64,000 bases of DNA from Chitinophagaceae bacterium DXS (lineage in GTDB: Bacteria > Bacteroidota > Bacteroidia > Chitinophagales > Chitinophagaceae): assembly GCA_030345135.1 (NCBI GenBank), contig CP128386.1, positions 165,216 to 229,215 of the forward strand. The letters run 5' to 3'. The notes below the pieces were generated by a model that was given only the letters and a program-made list of their open reading frames with translations, did no database searches and was not told the DNA's origin. Below, in pieces: positions 34,109 to 41,687 of this stretch. Each line of letters opens with the position of its first letter. Positions within the stretch are counted from its first letter, which is position 1. The position numbers were made by a program, and so were the translations under genes.

Positions 34109-34122
34109 CAAAAGCAGCAGCT

Positions 34123-34371
34123 ATGACCTATAACGTTCAGATTAAAGTAATGCCCCTAAAAGATTTATTGGACCCACAGGGAAAAGCCATTTTAGGTGGA
34201 TTAAATAACCTGGGAATCAACACAATACAGGATGTTCGCGTGGGAAAACACATCACCCTGCAAATTGATGCTGCTTCAGAAGAAGAGGCTCGCAAGGCTG
34301 CAGATGAAGCCAGCAAAAAGCTGTTGGCAAATCCTGTAATGGAGTTCTACGAAATCGAATTTGTTAATTAA
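34123..34371 (+). CDS. purS: Phosphoribosylformylglycinamidine synthase subunit PurS
   Basis: 82 residues from the ATG at 34123; a longer open frame upstream overlaps pssA out of frame and is ignored. It matches small PurS: YNVQIKVMPLKDLLDPQGKA, then LGGLNNLGINTIQDVRVGKHITLQID. PurS bridges PurL and PurQ in the FGAM synthase complex that transfers ammonia from glutamine to FGAR in purine synthesis. purL and purQ are not in this window, so the gene is separated from its partners. It is behind pssA and ahead of an inverted heptamer pair. Confidence 0.88.
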   Translation: MTYNVQIKVMPLKDLLDPQGKAILGGLNNLGINTIQDVRVGKHITLQIDAASEEEARKAADEASKKLLANPVMEFYEIEFVN

Positions 34372-34383
34372 GTTGGAATACAG

Positions 34384-34411
34384 TTTTACGTTATACGTTA
34401 TAAGTTGTACG
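34384..34411 (-). repeat. Heptamer array, inverse AACGTAN word (4 units)
   Basis: TTTTACG, TTATACG, TTATAAG and TTGTACG in phase, 12 bp after the purS stop codon. It faces the array at 34492-34526 across about 80 bp. Confidence 0.92.
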
Positions 34412-34491
34412 TGCCCGTGATCAGTCGGAATTCTTTAAGGAGTTTTCATCAGATCCAATTTTAAGCGTATTTCTTGATTTGCACAACTGCA

Positions 34492-34526
34492 AGAAACGTA
34501 TAACGTATAACTTACAACTTACTACG
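34492..34526 (+). repeat. Heptamer array, TATAACG word (5 units)
   Basis: AGAAACG, TATAACG, TATAACT, TACAACT and TACTACG in phase, ending 6 bp before the rsmI ATG. Confidence 0.93.
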
Positions 34527-34532
34527 TAAGTC

Positions 34533-35201
34533 ATGCTATACCTCGTTCCCACACCTCTTGGAAATTTAAAGGATATTACATTCAGGGCGCTCGAAGTATT
34601 ACAAAGCGTTGACGTTATCTTATGCGAGGATACCCGGACCTCATCCAAACTGCTCAATCATTACAATATCCACAAACCCTTAGCTCCCTATCATCAGCAT
34701 AATGAACACAAGGTTGTACAACATTTAACGGATCAACTGGAAGCTGGCAAAACAATGGCGCTTATTACAGATGCAGGCACGCCTGCAATTTCTGATCCCG
34801 CATTTTTGCTGGTGCGTGAATGTGTAAGGCGGAATGTAAAAGTTGAATGCCTGCCCGGAGCTACAGCTTTTGTTCCTGCTCTCGTTAATAGCGGCCTGCC
34901 AATCAACAGATTTGTTTTTGAAGGATTTATCCCGCAGAAAAAAGGCAGGCAAACATTGCTCAAACAACTTGCTACCGAACCCCGCGCGATGGTTTTTTAT
35001 GAAAGCCCGATGAGGCTGGTAAAGACTTTATCAGAGTTTACCGAATATTTTGGTGCGGACCGGCAATGCAGTGTTAGCAGGGAGTTAACAAAGATGTTTG
35101 AAGAAACAAAAAGAGGTACTTTGCACGAAGTTTGCCAATATTTTGCGCAGAAAGAAGTTAAGGGTGAGATTGTTATAGTTGTACAGGGACTTGACCGATG
35201 A
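34533..35201 (+). CDS. rsmI: 16S rRNA (cytidine1402-2'-O)-methyltransferase
   Basis: 222 residues. Tetrapyrrole-methylase fold with the RsmI signature: LYLVPTPLGNLKDITFRALEVL at the start, DVILCEDTRTSSKLLNHY near residues 27-44, and LITDAGTPAISDPAFLLVREC near 75-95, the SAM-binding region. CLPGATAFVPALVNSGLP completes the site. It lacks the C-terminal ~60-residue tail of the E. coli protein. It methylates the ribose of C1402 in the ribosomal P site. The PepSY-like gene follows after 23 bp. Confidence 0.95.
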   Translation: MLYLVPTPLGNLKDITFRALEVLQSVDVILCEDTRTSSKLLNHYNIHKPLAPYHQHNEHKVVQHLTDQLEAGKTMALITDAGTPAISDPAFLLVRECVRRNVKVECLPGATAFVPALVNSGLPINRFVFEGFIPQKKGRQTLLKQLATEPRAMVFYESPMRLVKTLSEFTEYFGADRQCSVSRELTKMFEETKRGTLHEVCQYFAQKEVKGEIVIVVQGLDR

Positions 35202-35224
35202 GACGTTTTCCGAAATAAACCTAC

Positions 35225-35671
35225 ATGAAAAAAGTACTATCTCTTATTGCACTTGTGTTGTTATCTCTATCTGTTGTAAGTGCGCAGCTCAGGAAAATTC
35301 CTTCCGAAGTTACCAATGCATTCAAAGAAAAATATCCTGATGCAACCAGTGTATCATGGAAAGATAAAATCACCGTATTTCAGGTGTCGTTTATAAATTA
35401 TGGATTGGAAATGAAAGCTGACTTTTCTTCCAATAACGGCTGGCAGGAAACTTCGATAAAAAGATCATTCGATCAACTGCCACATGAAGTGCAGGACGGA
35501 TTAGATAAAAGTAAATACAATGGTTGGACGCATGGGGCGTTTTATTCTGAAATACAAAAAAAAGATAACACTGTCTGGTTTCGCATTTATGTCGAAAAGA
35601 GTGCGTTACAAAAGAGATATCTTTTCTTTAATGACCAGGGGCAGCTTGAACGGGAATCAATAACGATGTAA
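35225..35671 (+). CDS. Secreted PepSY-like (DUF2874) protein
   Basis: 148 residues with a signal peptide (residues 1-20, LLSLSVVSAQ). Two PepSY-like halves follow: VTNAFKEKYPDATSVSWKDK near 29-48, the recurring motif of Bacteroidota PepSY-like beta-lactamase-inhibitor-like proteins, and a second half near 80-145 (LPHEVQDGLDKSKYNGW). Such proteins are small periplasmic folds without known enzymatic residues; the function is unknown. It lies between rsmI and the M1 peptidase and has no own promoter element that I can see. Confidence 0.75.
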   Translation: MKKVLSLIALVLLSLSVVSAQLRKIPSEVTNAFKEKYPDATSVSWKDKITVFQVSFINYGLEMKADFSSNNGWQETSIKRSFDQLPHEVQDGLDKSKYNGWTHGAFYSEIQKKDNTVWFRIYVEKSALQKRYLFFNDQGQLERESITM

Positions 35672-35713
35672 TGTGATCCATGCAACTCAGAGATCAGAAC
35701 ATCAGAAATCTAC

Positions 35714-35721
35714 TATATTTG
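35714..35721 (+). promoter_or_regulatory. -7 promoter element TATATTTG of the M1 peptidase gene
   Basis: A perfect TAnnTTTG 35 bp upstream of the ATG at 35757; the -33 TTG box is not evident. Confidence 0.5.
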
Positions 35722-35756
35722 GCGTTTGCAGCAGGATTTAAATCTTTTATAGAGAC

Positions 35757-37616
35757 ATGAGAACACTTATTGCTATTTTTTTTACTTTATTAGTTACGCA
35801 GCTCAGCGCGCAACCTGACCGCTGGCAGCAACGCATTAAATATGCCATCAATGTTAATGTAGATGCGAATGCGAATCAATTTTCAGGGACCGAAAAGATT
35901 GATTACTGGAACAATTCTCCCGACACGTTAGATCGCGTGTTTTTTCATTTGTACTGGAATGCTTTTCAGCCAAACAGCATGATGGACGTGAGAAGCCGTG
36001 AGCTGGGTAAAGTGTTGATCGGAACAACCAAAAGCGGCGAAAATGTATATGATTGGGATACCCGCGTTAAAGACCGTATTAGCAAATTACAGCCCAACGA
36101 GATCGGATATCAAAAAGTTAAGTACGTAAAACTGAATGGCGTTGATCAGAAACTGGTAGAGCACGAGACAGTTCTGGAAGTAAAACTAGCTAAGCCTATT
36201 TCGCCGAAAAGCAAAGTAAGTTTTGATGTTGCATTTGATGCACAGGTGCCGTTGCAAATTCGCAGAAGCGGTCGCGATAACGCAGAAGGCATCCGTTTCA
36301 GCATGAGCCAGTGGTATCCTAAACTAGCTGAATACGATTACCAGGGCTGGAATGCAAATCCCTATATAGCAAGAGAGTTTTATGGTGTGTGGGGTGATTA
36401 CGATGTAAATATCACTATCGACAAAACATACATGATCGCGGGAACAGGCACACTGCAGAATGCCAGTGAGATAGGCTTTGGTTACGAGGATGCCGGCGTT
36501 AAAGTAAAGCCTGCAACAGGTGCAACCTTAACATGGAAATTCGCTGCTCAGAATGTGCATGATTTTATGTGGGCAGCTGATCCAACATACACTATGATAA
36601 AGCGCCAGGTGAAGAATGGCCCGTTATTGTTTGTAGTTCACAAGAAGGTAGATTCACTGGAAGCAAGATGGCAGAAGGTAATGGATACGGTTGAGCTTGC
36701 TTATCCTTACATGGCTAAAACATTCGGTCCTTATCCATACAAAAATTATTCTTTTGTTCAGGGAGGAGACGGTGGAATGGAATACCCTATGGCTACATTG
36801 ATCAAAAACGCAAGTGTGGGAACGGCGTTGCACGAATGGATGCATAGCTGGTACCAGGGTATGATGGGTTCAAACGAAAGCCTGTATCCATGGATGGACG
36901 AAGGTTTTACTTCTTACGCAACAAGCAGGATTCAGGGTTATTTGAGAAAAGATACTTCTTTCTGGTTCAGCGGCGATTATAATTCTTATTACGCATTGGC
37001 TAAAAGCCCCCGCGAGGAACCAATGAGCACACATGCTGATCACTACAATACGAACTATGGTTACTCCAGGGCGGCATACAGCAAAGGTGCAGTGTTCATG
37101 GAACAGCTGGGTTATATTATCGGACAGAATAATCTTGATAAAGTATTGTTGACTTATTACAATACATGGCGGTTCAAACATCCGAATCCGAATGATTTCA
37201 TTCGTGTTGCTGAAAAGGTTAGCGGTATTGAGTTGCAGTGGTACAAAGAATACTGGGTATACACAACAAAAACAATTGACTATGCGCTTGGCGACATCAA
37301 CTATGATGAAGGCAAAACTAAAATAACATTGAAGCGATTAGGGTTGATGCCAATGCCGGTGGATGTGTTGATCACATATAAAGACGGAACAAAAGAAATG
37401 CACAATGTTCCGATGAATTTGATGTATGGGACAAAAGAAAGTGAAGATTCAACTATTCCGTATATAGTTCATCCCGAATGGAAATGGACGCATCCGCAGT
37501 ACAGCCTGGAAATATCCCGCAATATATCTGAAATAAAAGAAATTAATATTGACCCAAGTTTACGCCTGGCAGATATGAACAGGGTAAACAACAAGCTTGT
37601 TGTACCGAGTAATTAA
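35757..37616 (+). CDS. Exported M1-family metallopeptidase
   Basis: 619 residues with a signal peptide (residues 1-19, LLVTQLSAQ). The N-terminal beta-domain (residues 25-240) includes KIDYWNNSPDTLDRVFFHLYWNAF. The catalytic domain has GGDGGMEYPMATL (near 338), the GxMEN-like exopeptidase loop, and the zinc motif LHEWMHSWYQGM (HExxH near 358) followed by WMDEGFTSYA with the third zinc ligand Glu. A Tyr in NYGYSRAAYSKG (near 425-440) would stabilise the transition state. It is a zinc aminopeptidase-type enzyme of the periplasm or outer membrane. A truncated duplicate of its 3' end lies 245 bp downstream. Confidence 0.9.
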   Translation: MRTLIAIFFTLLVTQLSAQPDRWQQRIKYAINVNVDANANQFSGTEKIDYWNNSPDTLDRVFFHLYWNAFQPNSMMDVRSRELGKVLIGTTKSGENVYDWDTRVKDRISKLQPNEIGYQKVKYVKLNGVDQKLVEHETVLEVKLAKPISPKSKVSFDVAFDAQVPLQIRRSGRDNAEGIRFSMSQWYPKLAEYDYQGWNANPYIAREFYGVWGDYDVNITIDKTYMIAGTGTLQNASEIGFGYEDAGVKVKPATGATLTWKFAAQNVHDFMWAADPTYTMIKRQVKNGPLLFVVHKKVDSLEARWQKVMDTVELAYPYMAKTFGPYPYKNYSFVQGGDGGMEYPMATLIKNASVGTALHEWMHSWYQGMMGSNESLYPWMDEGFTSYATSRIQGYLRKDTSFWFSGDYNSYYALAKSPREEPMSTHADHYNTNYGYSRAAYSKGAVFMEQLGYIIGQNNLDKVLLTYYNTWRFKHPNPNDFIRVAEKVSGIELQWYKEYWVYTTKTIDYALGDINYDEGKTKITLKRLGLMPMPVDVLITYKDGTKEMHNVPMNLMYGTKESEDSTIPYIVHPEWKWTHPQYSLEISRNISEIKEINIDPSLRLADMNRVNNKLVVPSN

Positions 37617-37635
37617 TAAGTTTTTATGACGATTG

Positions 37636-37675
37636 AAAACACGAAGTAGTAAAAAAATCACTTCGTGTTTTTTTT
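37636..37675 (+). terminator. Terminator of the M1 peptidase gene
   Basis: AAAACACGAAGT (37636-37647) pairs with ACTTCGTGTTTT (37660-37671), followed by a run of Ts. Confidence 0.88.
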
Positions 37676-37684
37676 GTTTTAAAC

Positions 37685-37711
37685 CATATAAGGCATATAA
37701 GGAAATATAAG
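37685..37711 (+). repeat. Nonamer array, CATATAAGG word
   Basis: CATATAAGG (twice) and AAATATAAG; the same word recurs at 38041, 38162 and inverted at 38655. Confidence 0.8.
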
Positions 37712-37735
37712 AGGGACGCTTTTGCAAAGCGTTAT

Positions 37736-37757
37736 GCGAGCTGCTGATATAACTCGT
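37736..37757 (-). pseudogene. Remnant of a second GxxExxY gene (3' tip)
   Basis: The minus strand encodes the last seven residues of the GxxExxY protein (ending YQQLA then stop), with the same downstream hairpin and CATATAAGG words as the intact gene at 38211. The reading frame is cut at about 37757, where it is fused to the M1 peptidase tail copy. Confidence 0.75.
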
Positions 37758-37758
37758 T

Positions 37759-37862
37759 CATCCCGCAATATTTCAGAAATAAAGGAGATTAATATTGATC
37801 CAAGCTTGCGTTTGGCAGATATGAACAGAGTAAACAACAAGCTTGTTGTACCGAGTAATTAA
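37759..37862 (+). pseudogene. Remnant of a second M1 peptidase gene (last ~33 codons)
   Basis: Positions 37759-37862 repeat the end of the M1 gene (offset 245 bp). The 32 codons from CGC AAT onward encode the same amino acids although ten bases differ, all synonymous and all in the first ~66 bases; the rest, through the terminator, is virtually identical. No start or body of the gene remains. It is best read as the tail of a deleted paralogue that had evolved under selection. Confidence 0.8.
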
Positions 37863-37881
37863 TAAGTTTTTATGACGATTG

Positions 37882-37920
37882 AAAACACGAAGTAGTAAAA
37901 AAATCACTTCGTGTTTTTTT
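37882..37920 (+). terminator. Duplicate of the M1 peptidase terminator
   Basis: Same stem as at 37636-37675, with seven Ts instead of eight. Confidence 0.8.
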
Positions 37921-37977
37921 GTTTTAAACCATATAAGTAAGGTGTCGGGTGCCAACGTTTCTTTGTAAACAACTGAT

Positions 37978-38019
37978 AAAGCTTAAAGCCCAAAGCCCAA
38001 AGCCTAAAGCCTAAAGCTG
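37978..38019 (+). repeat. Heptamer array, AAAGCCY word (6 units)
   Basis: AAAGCTT, AAAGCCC (twice), AAAGCCT (twice), AAAGCTG in perfect phase. It is the inverse-strand word of the TTAGGCT units at 16784 and 33276. Confidence 0.95.
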
Positions 38020-38040
38020 ACCGAAGCGAAGTTTTTTAAG

Positions 38041-38069
38041 CCATTTAAGAAATATAAGAGCAAATAAGA
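38041..38069 (+). repeat. Nonamer array, ATATAAGAN word
   Basis: CCATTTAAG, AAATATAAG and AGCAAATAAG; a degenerate copy of the CATATAAGG family. Confidence 0.6.
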
Positions 38070-38127
38070 GCTTTTGCCCAGGATGTTAATAACACTTAAA
38101 CGACATATATTTACTTAACCGGCTCGG

Positions 38128-38162
38128 ACCTTCACCATTGACCATTCACTATTCACTAGTTG
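38128..38162 (+). repeat. Heptamer array, CCATTCA word (5 units)
   Basis: ACCTTCA, CCATTGA, CCATTCA, CTATTCA and CTAGTTG in phase, passing directly into the CATATAAGG array. Confidence 0.9.
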
Positions 38163-38189
38163 TATATAAGGCATATAAGGAAATATAAG
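38162..38189 (+). repeat. Nonamer array, GCATATAAG word
   Basis: GTATATAAG, GCATATAAG and GAAATATAAG; a nearly exact copy of the array at 37685, duplicated together with the GxxExxY 3' tip. Confidence 0.8.
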
Positions 38190-38194
38190 AAGGA

Positions 38195-38213
38195 ACGCTT
38201 TTGCAAAGCGTTA
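38195..38213 (-). terminator. Hairpin over the GxxExxY stop codon
   Basis: AACGCTTT-TGC-AAAGCGTT is a perfect inverted repeat whose right arm includes the stop codon (38211-38213). On the minus strand it is followed by a T-rich stretch, so it may terminate transcription. Confidence 0.55.
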
Positions 38214-38621
38214 TGCGAGCTGCTGATAAAACTCGTTTACATAAGTTTTTTGGCCTTCCCGATAAATATTGTGGCAGTTAAAATTGATAAGAAGACCCAT
38301 CGGAGATCTAAGTAGTCGCATGTAGGTCATTATCTGCGCTTCATAAACAGGAATTATTTTTTCGACCGCCTTGAATTCTAAAACCAAACAGTCTTCAACG
38401 AACATATCTGCCTTTAAATCTGTATCTATTTTTAAACCCTTGTAATGTACTGGCACAATCATTTCTGAAATAAAAGAAATGTTTCTCGTTGAGAGTTCTT
38501 CTGCCATACAGCTATGATAAACACTTTCCAGTAAACCTGGCCCTAACGCTTTATGTACTTCAATAGCCGCTCCATTTACTTCATAGACAATTTGTTTGAG
38601 GGTTGTTTTTGTCAATATCAT
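38211..38621 (-). CDS. GxxExxY protein
   Basis: 136 residues. The name-giving motif is GPGLLESVYHSCM (near residues 27-39). VHYKGLKIDTDLKADMFVEDCLVLEFKAV (near 58-87) has the Asp and ExK spacing of PD-(D/E)xK nuclease folds, and YEAQIMTYMRLLRSPMGLLINFN is the conserved C-terminal half. The family is widespread in Bacteroidota, often in repeat-rich spots and multiple copies, with no firm function. This copy lies downstream of a duplication scar that contains its own truncated 3' tip. Confidence 0.88.
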   Translation of the reverse strand: MILTKTTLKQIVYEVNGAAIEVHKALGPGLLESVYHSCMAEELSTRNISFISEMIVPVHYKGLKIDTDLKADMFVEDCLVLEFKAVEKIIPVYEAQIMTYMRLLRSPMGLLINFNCHNIYREGQKTYVNEFYQQLA

Positions 38622-38654
38622 TTTTTAAGGATTTACTCAAAGATAGTCAACCCA

Positions 38655-38682
38655 CTTATATGCTCTTACATCTCTTATATGG
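38655..38682 (-). repeat. Inverse CATATAAGG-type array
   Basis: CTTATATG, CTCTTACAT and CTCTTATATGG; the reverse-complement word of the arrays at 37685-38189, so the family brackets the GxxExxY gene. Confidence 0.7.
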
Positions 38683-38706
38683 TTCAAAAAATGCCTTTTG
38701 TGGTTC

Positions 38707-38734
38707 AAAAAAAAGCCCGGCGTTAGCCAGGCTT
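38707..38734 (-). terminator. Terminator of the cys operon
   Basis: On the minus strand AAGCCTGGC - TAAC - GCCGGGCTT with one G-U pair, followed by eight Ts, about 24 bp after the cysN stop. Confidence 0.9.
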
Positions 38735-38757
38735 TCTTTACTCATATACTTAATTGG

Positions 38758-40014
38758 TTAATTAACATGTGAGTCAACAATCATCCCCGCCGCAACAGTT
38801 TCATTTGTTGCTTCATCAACCAGCACCAGTGACCCTGTATTTCTGTTTTTGCGGTAAGCATCAAACATGATCGGTTGTGTTGTGCGCAATCTTACACGTG
38901 CAATGTCATTCATGTTGATGGTATTGTCGTTAGATACTCTCTGTAGTGAATTAATATCCATTTTGTAAACCACTTCTTTTATTACGCTGCGTGCCTCCCG
39001 GCTTGTATGGCGGAGGTAATATTTGGCACCCGGTTGCATTGGCTTGTTATTGAGCCAGCACATCATCATGTCGATATCTTGTCCAACCTGTGGCTGATTG
39101 TTTTGTTTAACGATCATATCACCACGACTGATGTCAATATCATTTTCCAAAGTAATGCTCACACTCATTGGTGGAAATGCTTCTTCAACAGGTCCTTCAA
39201 AAGTGTCGATAGATTTTATTTTGGATTGTAATCCCGAAGGCAAAACAGTCACAGCATCACCCGGTCTGAAAATGCCACCGGCTATGCGGCCCGCATAACC
39301 TCTGTAGTCATGATATTCATCGGAGTGAGGACGGATAATGGTCTGCACAGGAAACCTTCCGTCAATATGATTATAATCGCTTGCTATGTGAATTGTTTCC
39401 AGTGTATTCAACAATGTGGCGCCCTGGTACCAGGGCATGTTGGTAGAATGGTTTACTACGTTGTCACCATTCAATGCGCTAATAGGAATGTAGCGAATGT
39501 CTGTGACATCCAGTTTGCTGGCAAACTCAGTATATTCTTCTACAAGCTTGTTAAACACTTCCTCTGAATAGTCAACCAAATCCATCTTATTTACGCAGAC
39601 GATCAGGTGAGGAATTTGCAATAAAGAAGCGATGAAAGAATGGCGGCAGGTCTGTTCAACAATACCTTTTCTTGCATCTACCAATATCAATGCCAGGTTG
39701 GCTGTTGATGCGCCTGTAACCATGTTTCTTGTGTACTGTATATGACCGGGAGTATCAGCAATGATAAACTTGCGTTTTGGTGTTGCAAAATATCTGTATG
39801 CTACATCAATTGTAATGCCTTGTTCTCTTTCCGCACGAAGTCCGTCAGTCAGCAAAGAAAGATCTACATGCTGCAGTCCTTTTCTTTCACTGGAAAGCTG
39901 TACTGCTGCAAGCTGATCTTCAAAAATGGATTTGGAATCATATAATAAACGGCCGATCAGGGTGCTTTTACCATCGTCTACACTACCTGCCGTTGTAAAG
40001 CGTAATAACTCCAT
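38758..40014 (-). CDS. cysN: Sulfate adenylyltransferase subunit 1 (GTPase)
   Basis: 418 residues, a translation-factor-type GTPase. GTP motifs are TAGSVDDGKSTLIGRLLYDS (residues 6-25), ADTPGHIQYTRNM (near 88) and VCNKMDLVDY (near 143). Two beta-barrel domains follow. There is no fused APS-kinase domain, consistent with the separate cysC upstream. With CysD it makes adenosine-5'-phosphosulfate from sulfate and ATP, driven by GTP hydrolysis. It is last in cysQ-cysC-cysD-cysN and is separated from cysD by 128 bp of two different heptamer arrays. Confidence 0.95.
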   Translation of the reverse strand: MELLRFTTAGSVDDGKSTLIGRLLYDSKSIFEDQLAAVQLSSERKGLQHVDLSLLTDGLRAEREQGITIDVAYRYFATPKRKFIIADTPGHIQYTRNMVTGASTANLALILVDARKGIVEQTCRHSFIASLLQIPHLIVCVNKMDLVDYSEEVFNKLVEEYTEFASKLDVTDIRYIPISALNGDNVVNHSTNMPWYQGATLLNTLETIHIASDYNHIDGRFPVQTIIRPHSDEYHDYRGYAGRIAGGIFRPGDAVTVLPSGLQSKIKSIDTFEGPVEEAFPPMSVSITLENDIDISRGDMIVKQNNQPQVGQDIDMMMCWLNNKPMQPGAKYYLRHTSREARSVIKEVVYKMDINSLQRVSNDNTINMNDIARVRLRTTQPIMFDAYRKNRNTGSLVLVDEATNETVAAGMIVDSHVN

Positions 40015-40018
40015 TGTT

Positions 40019-40053
40019 ATGATTTAAAATTTGAGATTTGAAATTTGAGATTA
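40019..40053 (+). repeat. Heptamer array, AAATTTG/AGATTTG word (5 units)
   Basis: ATGATTT, AAAATTT, GAGATTT, GAAATTT, GAGATTA in phase. On the coding (minus) strand it ends 4 bp before the cysN start codon. Confidence 0.9.
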
Positions 40054-40092
40054 CCACAGTTCATCACCGTGATTTTTTTGTACTTTATGCAT

Positions 40093-40104
40093 CCAGACGT
40101 CTGG
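40093..40104. promoter_or_regulatory. 12-bp palindrome CCAGACGTCTGG in the cysD-cysN gap
   Basis: A perfect palindrome between the AAATTTG and TAGCTAA arrays. It could be an operator or an RNA hairpin inside the operon. Confidence 0.35.
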
Positions 40105-40146
40105 ACTCTGATAGCTAATAGCTAACAGCTGATTGCTCACAGCTAG
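40105..40146 (+). repeat. Heptamer array, TAGCTAA word (6 units)
   Basis: ACTCTGA, TAGCTAA (twice), CAGCTGA, TTGCTCA, CAGCTAG in phase. The cysD stop codon (40143-40145 on the minus strand) is part of the last unit. Confidence 0.9.
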
Positions 40147-41048
40147 AAGTACCCTAGCTTCTTCCTGTCTTCCATTGCTGTTTCGGAGCGTTTATCATCA
40201 CCACGATTACCGCGCTCGGTACTGCGAACTGCTGATACTTCATTCACTATTTTCTCCAATGTATTAGCTTCAGACTCGATGCCTCCTGTAATCGTAATAT
40301 CGCCAAGCGTTCTAAAACGGATAATACGTTTTTCAACGGCTTCACCCTCACGCAATGTCAGGAATTCAGAAGCCGGCAACCAGGTATTATCCCTGTACAC
40401 AACTTCTCTTTCATGAGCGAAATACAAAGAAGGGATCTGTATGTTTTGTTGCATGATGTAGTTCCAAACATCCATCTCTGTCCAGTTACTTATTGGGAAT
40501 ACCCGGAAATGTTCTCCCTGGTGCTTGCGGCCATTAAAGATGTTCCACAATTCTGGACGTTGATTTTTAGGATCCCATTGTCCGAAATCATCACGGTGCG
40601 AGAAGAATCTTTCTTTCGCCCTGGCTTTTTCTTCATCTCTTCTGGCGCCTCCAATGGCAGCATCAATTTTATGCTCTTCGATGGTGTCCAGCAACGTTGT
40701 TATCTGCAATGCGTTGCGGCTGGCATTTAAACCGGTTTCTTCCTTAACCCGGCCTTTACGAAGTGACTCTTCCACTGAACCAACGATAAGCTGAACGCCA
40801 AGTGCCTCCACCAGGTTATCGCGGAAATCCATTGTCTCAGGGAAATTATGACCTGTATCAATATGTATAAGCGGCATAGGAATCTTTGCCGGCCAGAAAG
40901 CTTTTTTTGCAAGATGGGTAACTACTATAGAATCTTTTCCACCAGAAAACAAAATGGCTGGCCTGTCGAATTGTGCCACAACTTCACGGATCACAAAAAT
41001 GGCCTCCGACTCCAGTTCCTGTAAATGATTGAGATAGTATTTATGCAT
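40143..41048 (-). CDS. cysD: Sulfate adenylyltransferase subunit 2
   Basis: 301 residues. The PP-loop of N-type ATP pyrophosphatases is FSGGKDSIVVTHLA (near residues 34-48). AAIGGARRDEEKARAKERFFSHRD (near 135-160) and the C-terminal GDITITGGIESEA complete the CysD pattern. It forms ATP sulfurylase with CysN. It is 6 bp downstream of cysC, so translation is probably coupled. Its stop codon is TAG inside a TAGCTAA-type array. Confidence 0.95.
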   Translation of the reverse strand: MHKYYLNHLQELESEAIFVIREVVAQFDRPAILFSGGKDSIVVTHLAKKAFWPAKIPMPLIHIDTGHNFPETMDFRDNLVEALGVQLIVGSVEESLRKGRVKEETGLNASRNALQITTLLDTIEEHKIDAAIGGARRDEEKARAKERFFSHRDDFGQWDPKNQRPELWNIFNGRKHQGEHFRVFPISNWTEMDVWNYIMQQNIQIPSLYFAHEREVVYRDNTWLPASEFLTLREGEAVEKRIIRFRTLGDITITGGIESEANTLEKIVNEVSAVRSTERGNRGDDKRSETAMEDRKKLGYF

Positions 41049-41054
41049 TGTTCA

Positions 41055-41654
41055 TCAATTGATTTTGATCTTTGGTATTATATAGTTTAAAATTTTATGT
41101 ACCGATTCGTCAATCGTTTCCTCTTGGGTTACGATATGAATATCCGGATGCTCTGGTCGTTCAAAAGGTGACGAGATGCCTGTGAAATTACTTATTTCCC
41201 CGGCACGGGCCTTTTGATATAATCCTTTAATATCGCGTTGTTCACAGATTTCAATCGGCGTATCAACGAAGATCTCCACAAAGTTCTCTCCAATCACTTC
41301 CCGCAACATGCGGCGGTGCTTTTTTAACGGTGAGACAAAAGCTGCCAATACAATAACACCCGCGTCGCATAAAATTTTGGATACTTCCCCAATGCGTCGC
41401 ATATTTTCTGCACGTGCACTTTCTGTAAAGTCGAGATCCTTGTTCAACCCCTTTCTGATATTGTCCCCATCCAGTGAATAGGTTAAAAATCCATTAGAGT
41501 AGAGTTCCTGTTCTACCAGGTTGGCTAGTGTACTTTTCCCTGAACCGGATAACCCGGTAAACCACAGACATGCAGGCAGGTGGCCGTTCTTTCGCATACG
41601 GTCCATCTTGCAAATTTTATAAGCATGTTCTATTGTGTACACTTTTTTGCTCAT
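41055..41654 (-). CDS. cysC: Adenylylsulfate kinase
   Basis: 199 residues. P-loop LWFTGLSGSGKSTLANLVEQ (near residues 31-50) and the APS-binding stretch YSLDGDNIRKGLNKDLDFT (near 58-76) are standard, as is FVDTPIEICEQRDIKGLYQKARAGEI later on. It phosphorylates APS to PAPS, the sulfate donor for sulfotransferases and one route to sulfite. Kept as a separate gene between cysQ and cysD. Confidence 0.95.
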   Translation of the reverse strand: MSKKVYTIEHAYKICKMDRMRKNGHLPACLWFTGLSGSGKSTLANLVEQELYSNGFLTYSLDGDNIRKGLNKDLDFTESARAENMRRIGEVSKILCDAGVIVLAAFVSPLKKHRRMLREVIGENFVEIFVDTPIEICEQRDIKGLYQKARAGEISNFTGISSPFERPEHPDIHIVTQEETIDESVHKILNYIIPKIKIN

Positions 41655-41687
41655 GTCTACTCCTGGTTAGCTACGCTGGTTTGTAGC

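Noticed and set aside
34030-34122. N-terminal extension of PurS
   Set aside because: The upstream frame overlaps the end of pssA and is unlike PurS; the ATG at 34123 gives the standard 82-residue protein.
37759-37862. A short functional gene encoding the M1 tail
   Set aside because: No start codon, promoter or folded domain; it is exactly the end of the neighbouring gene and is called a remnant.
37500-38700. Insertion sequence explaining the duplication
   Set aside because: No transposase, no terminal inverted repeats and no target duplication; the parts are copies of the two neighbouring genes.
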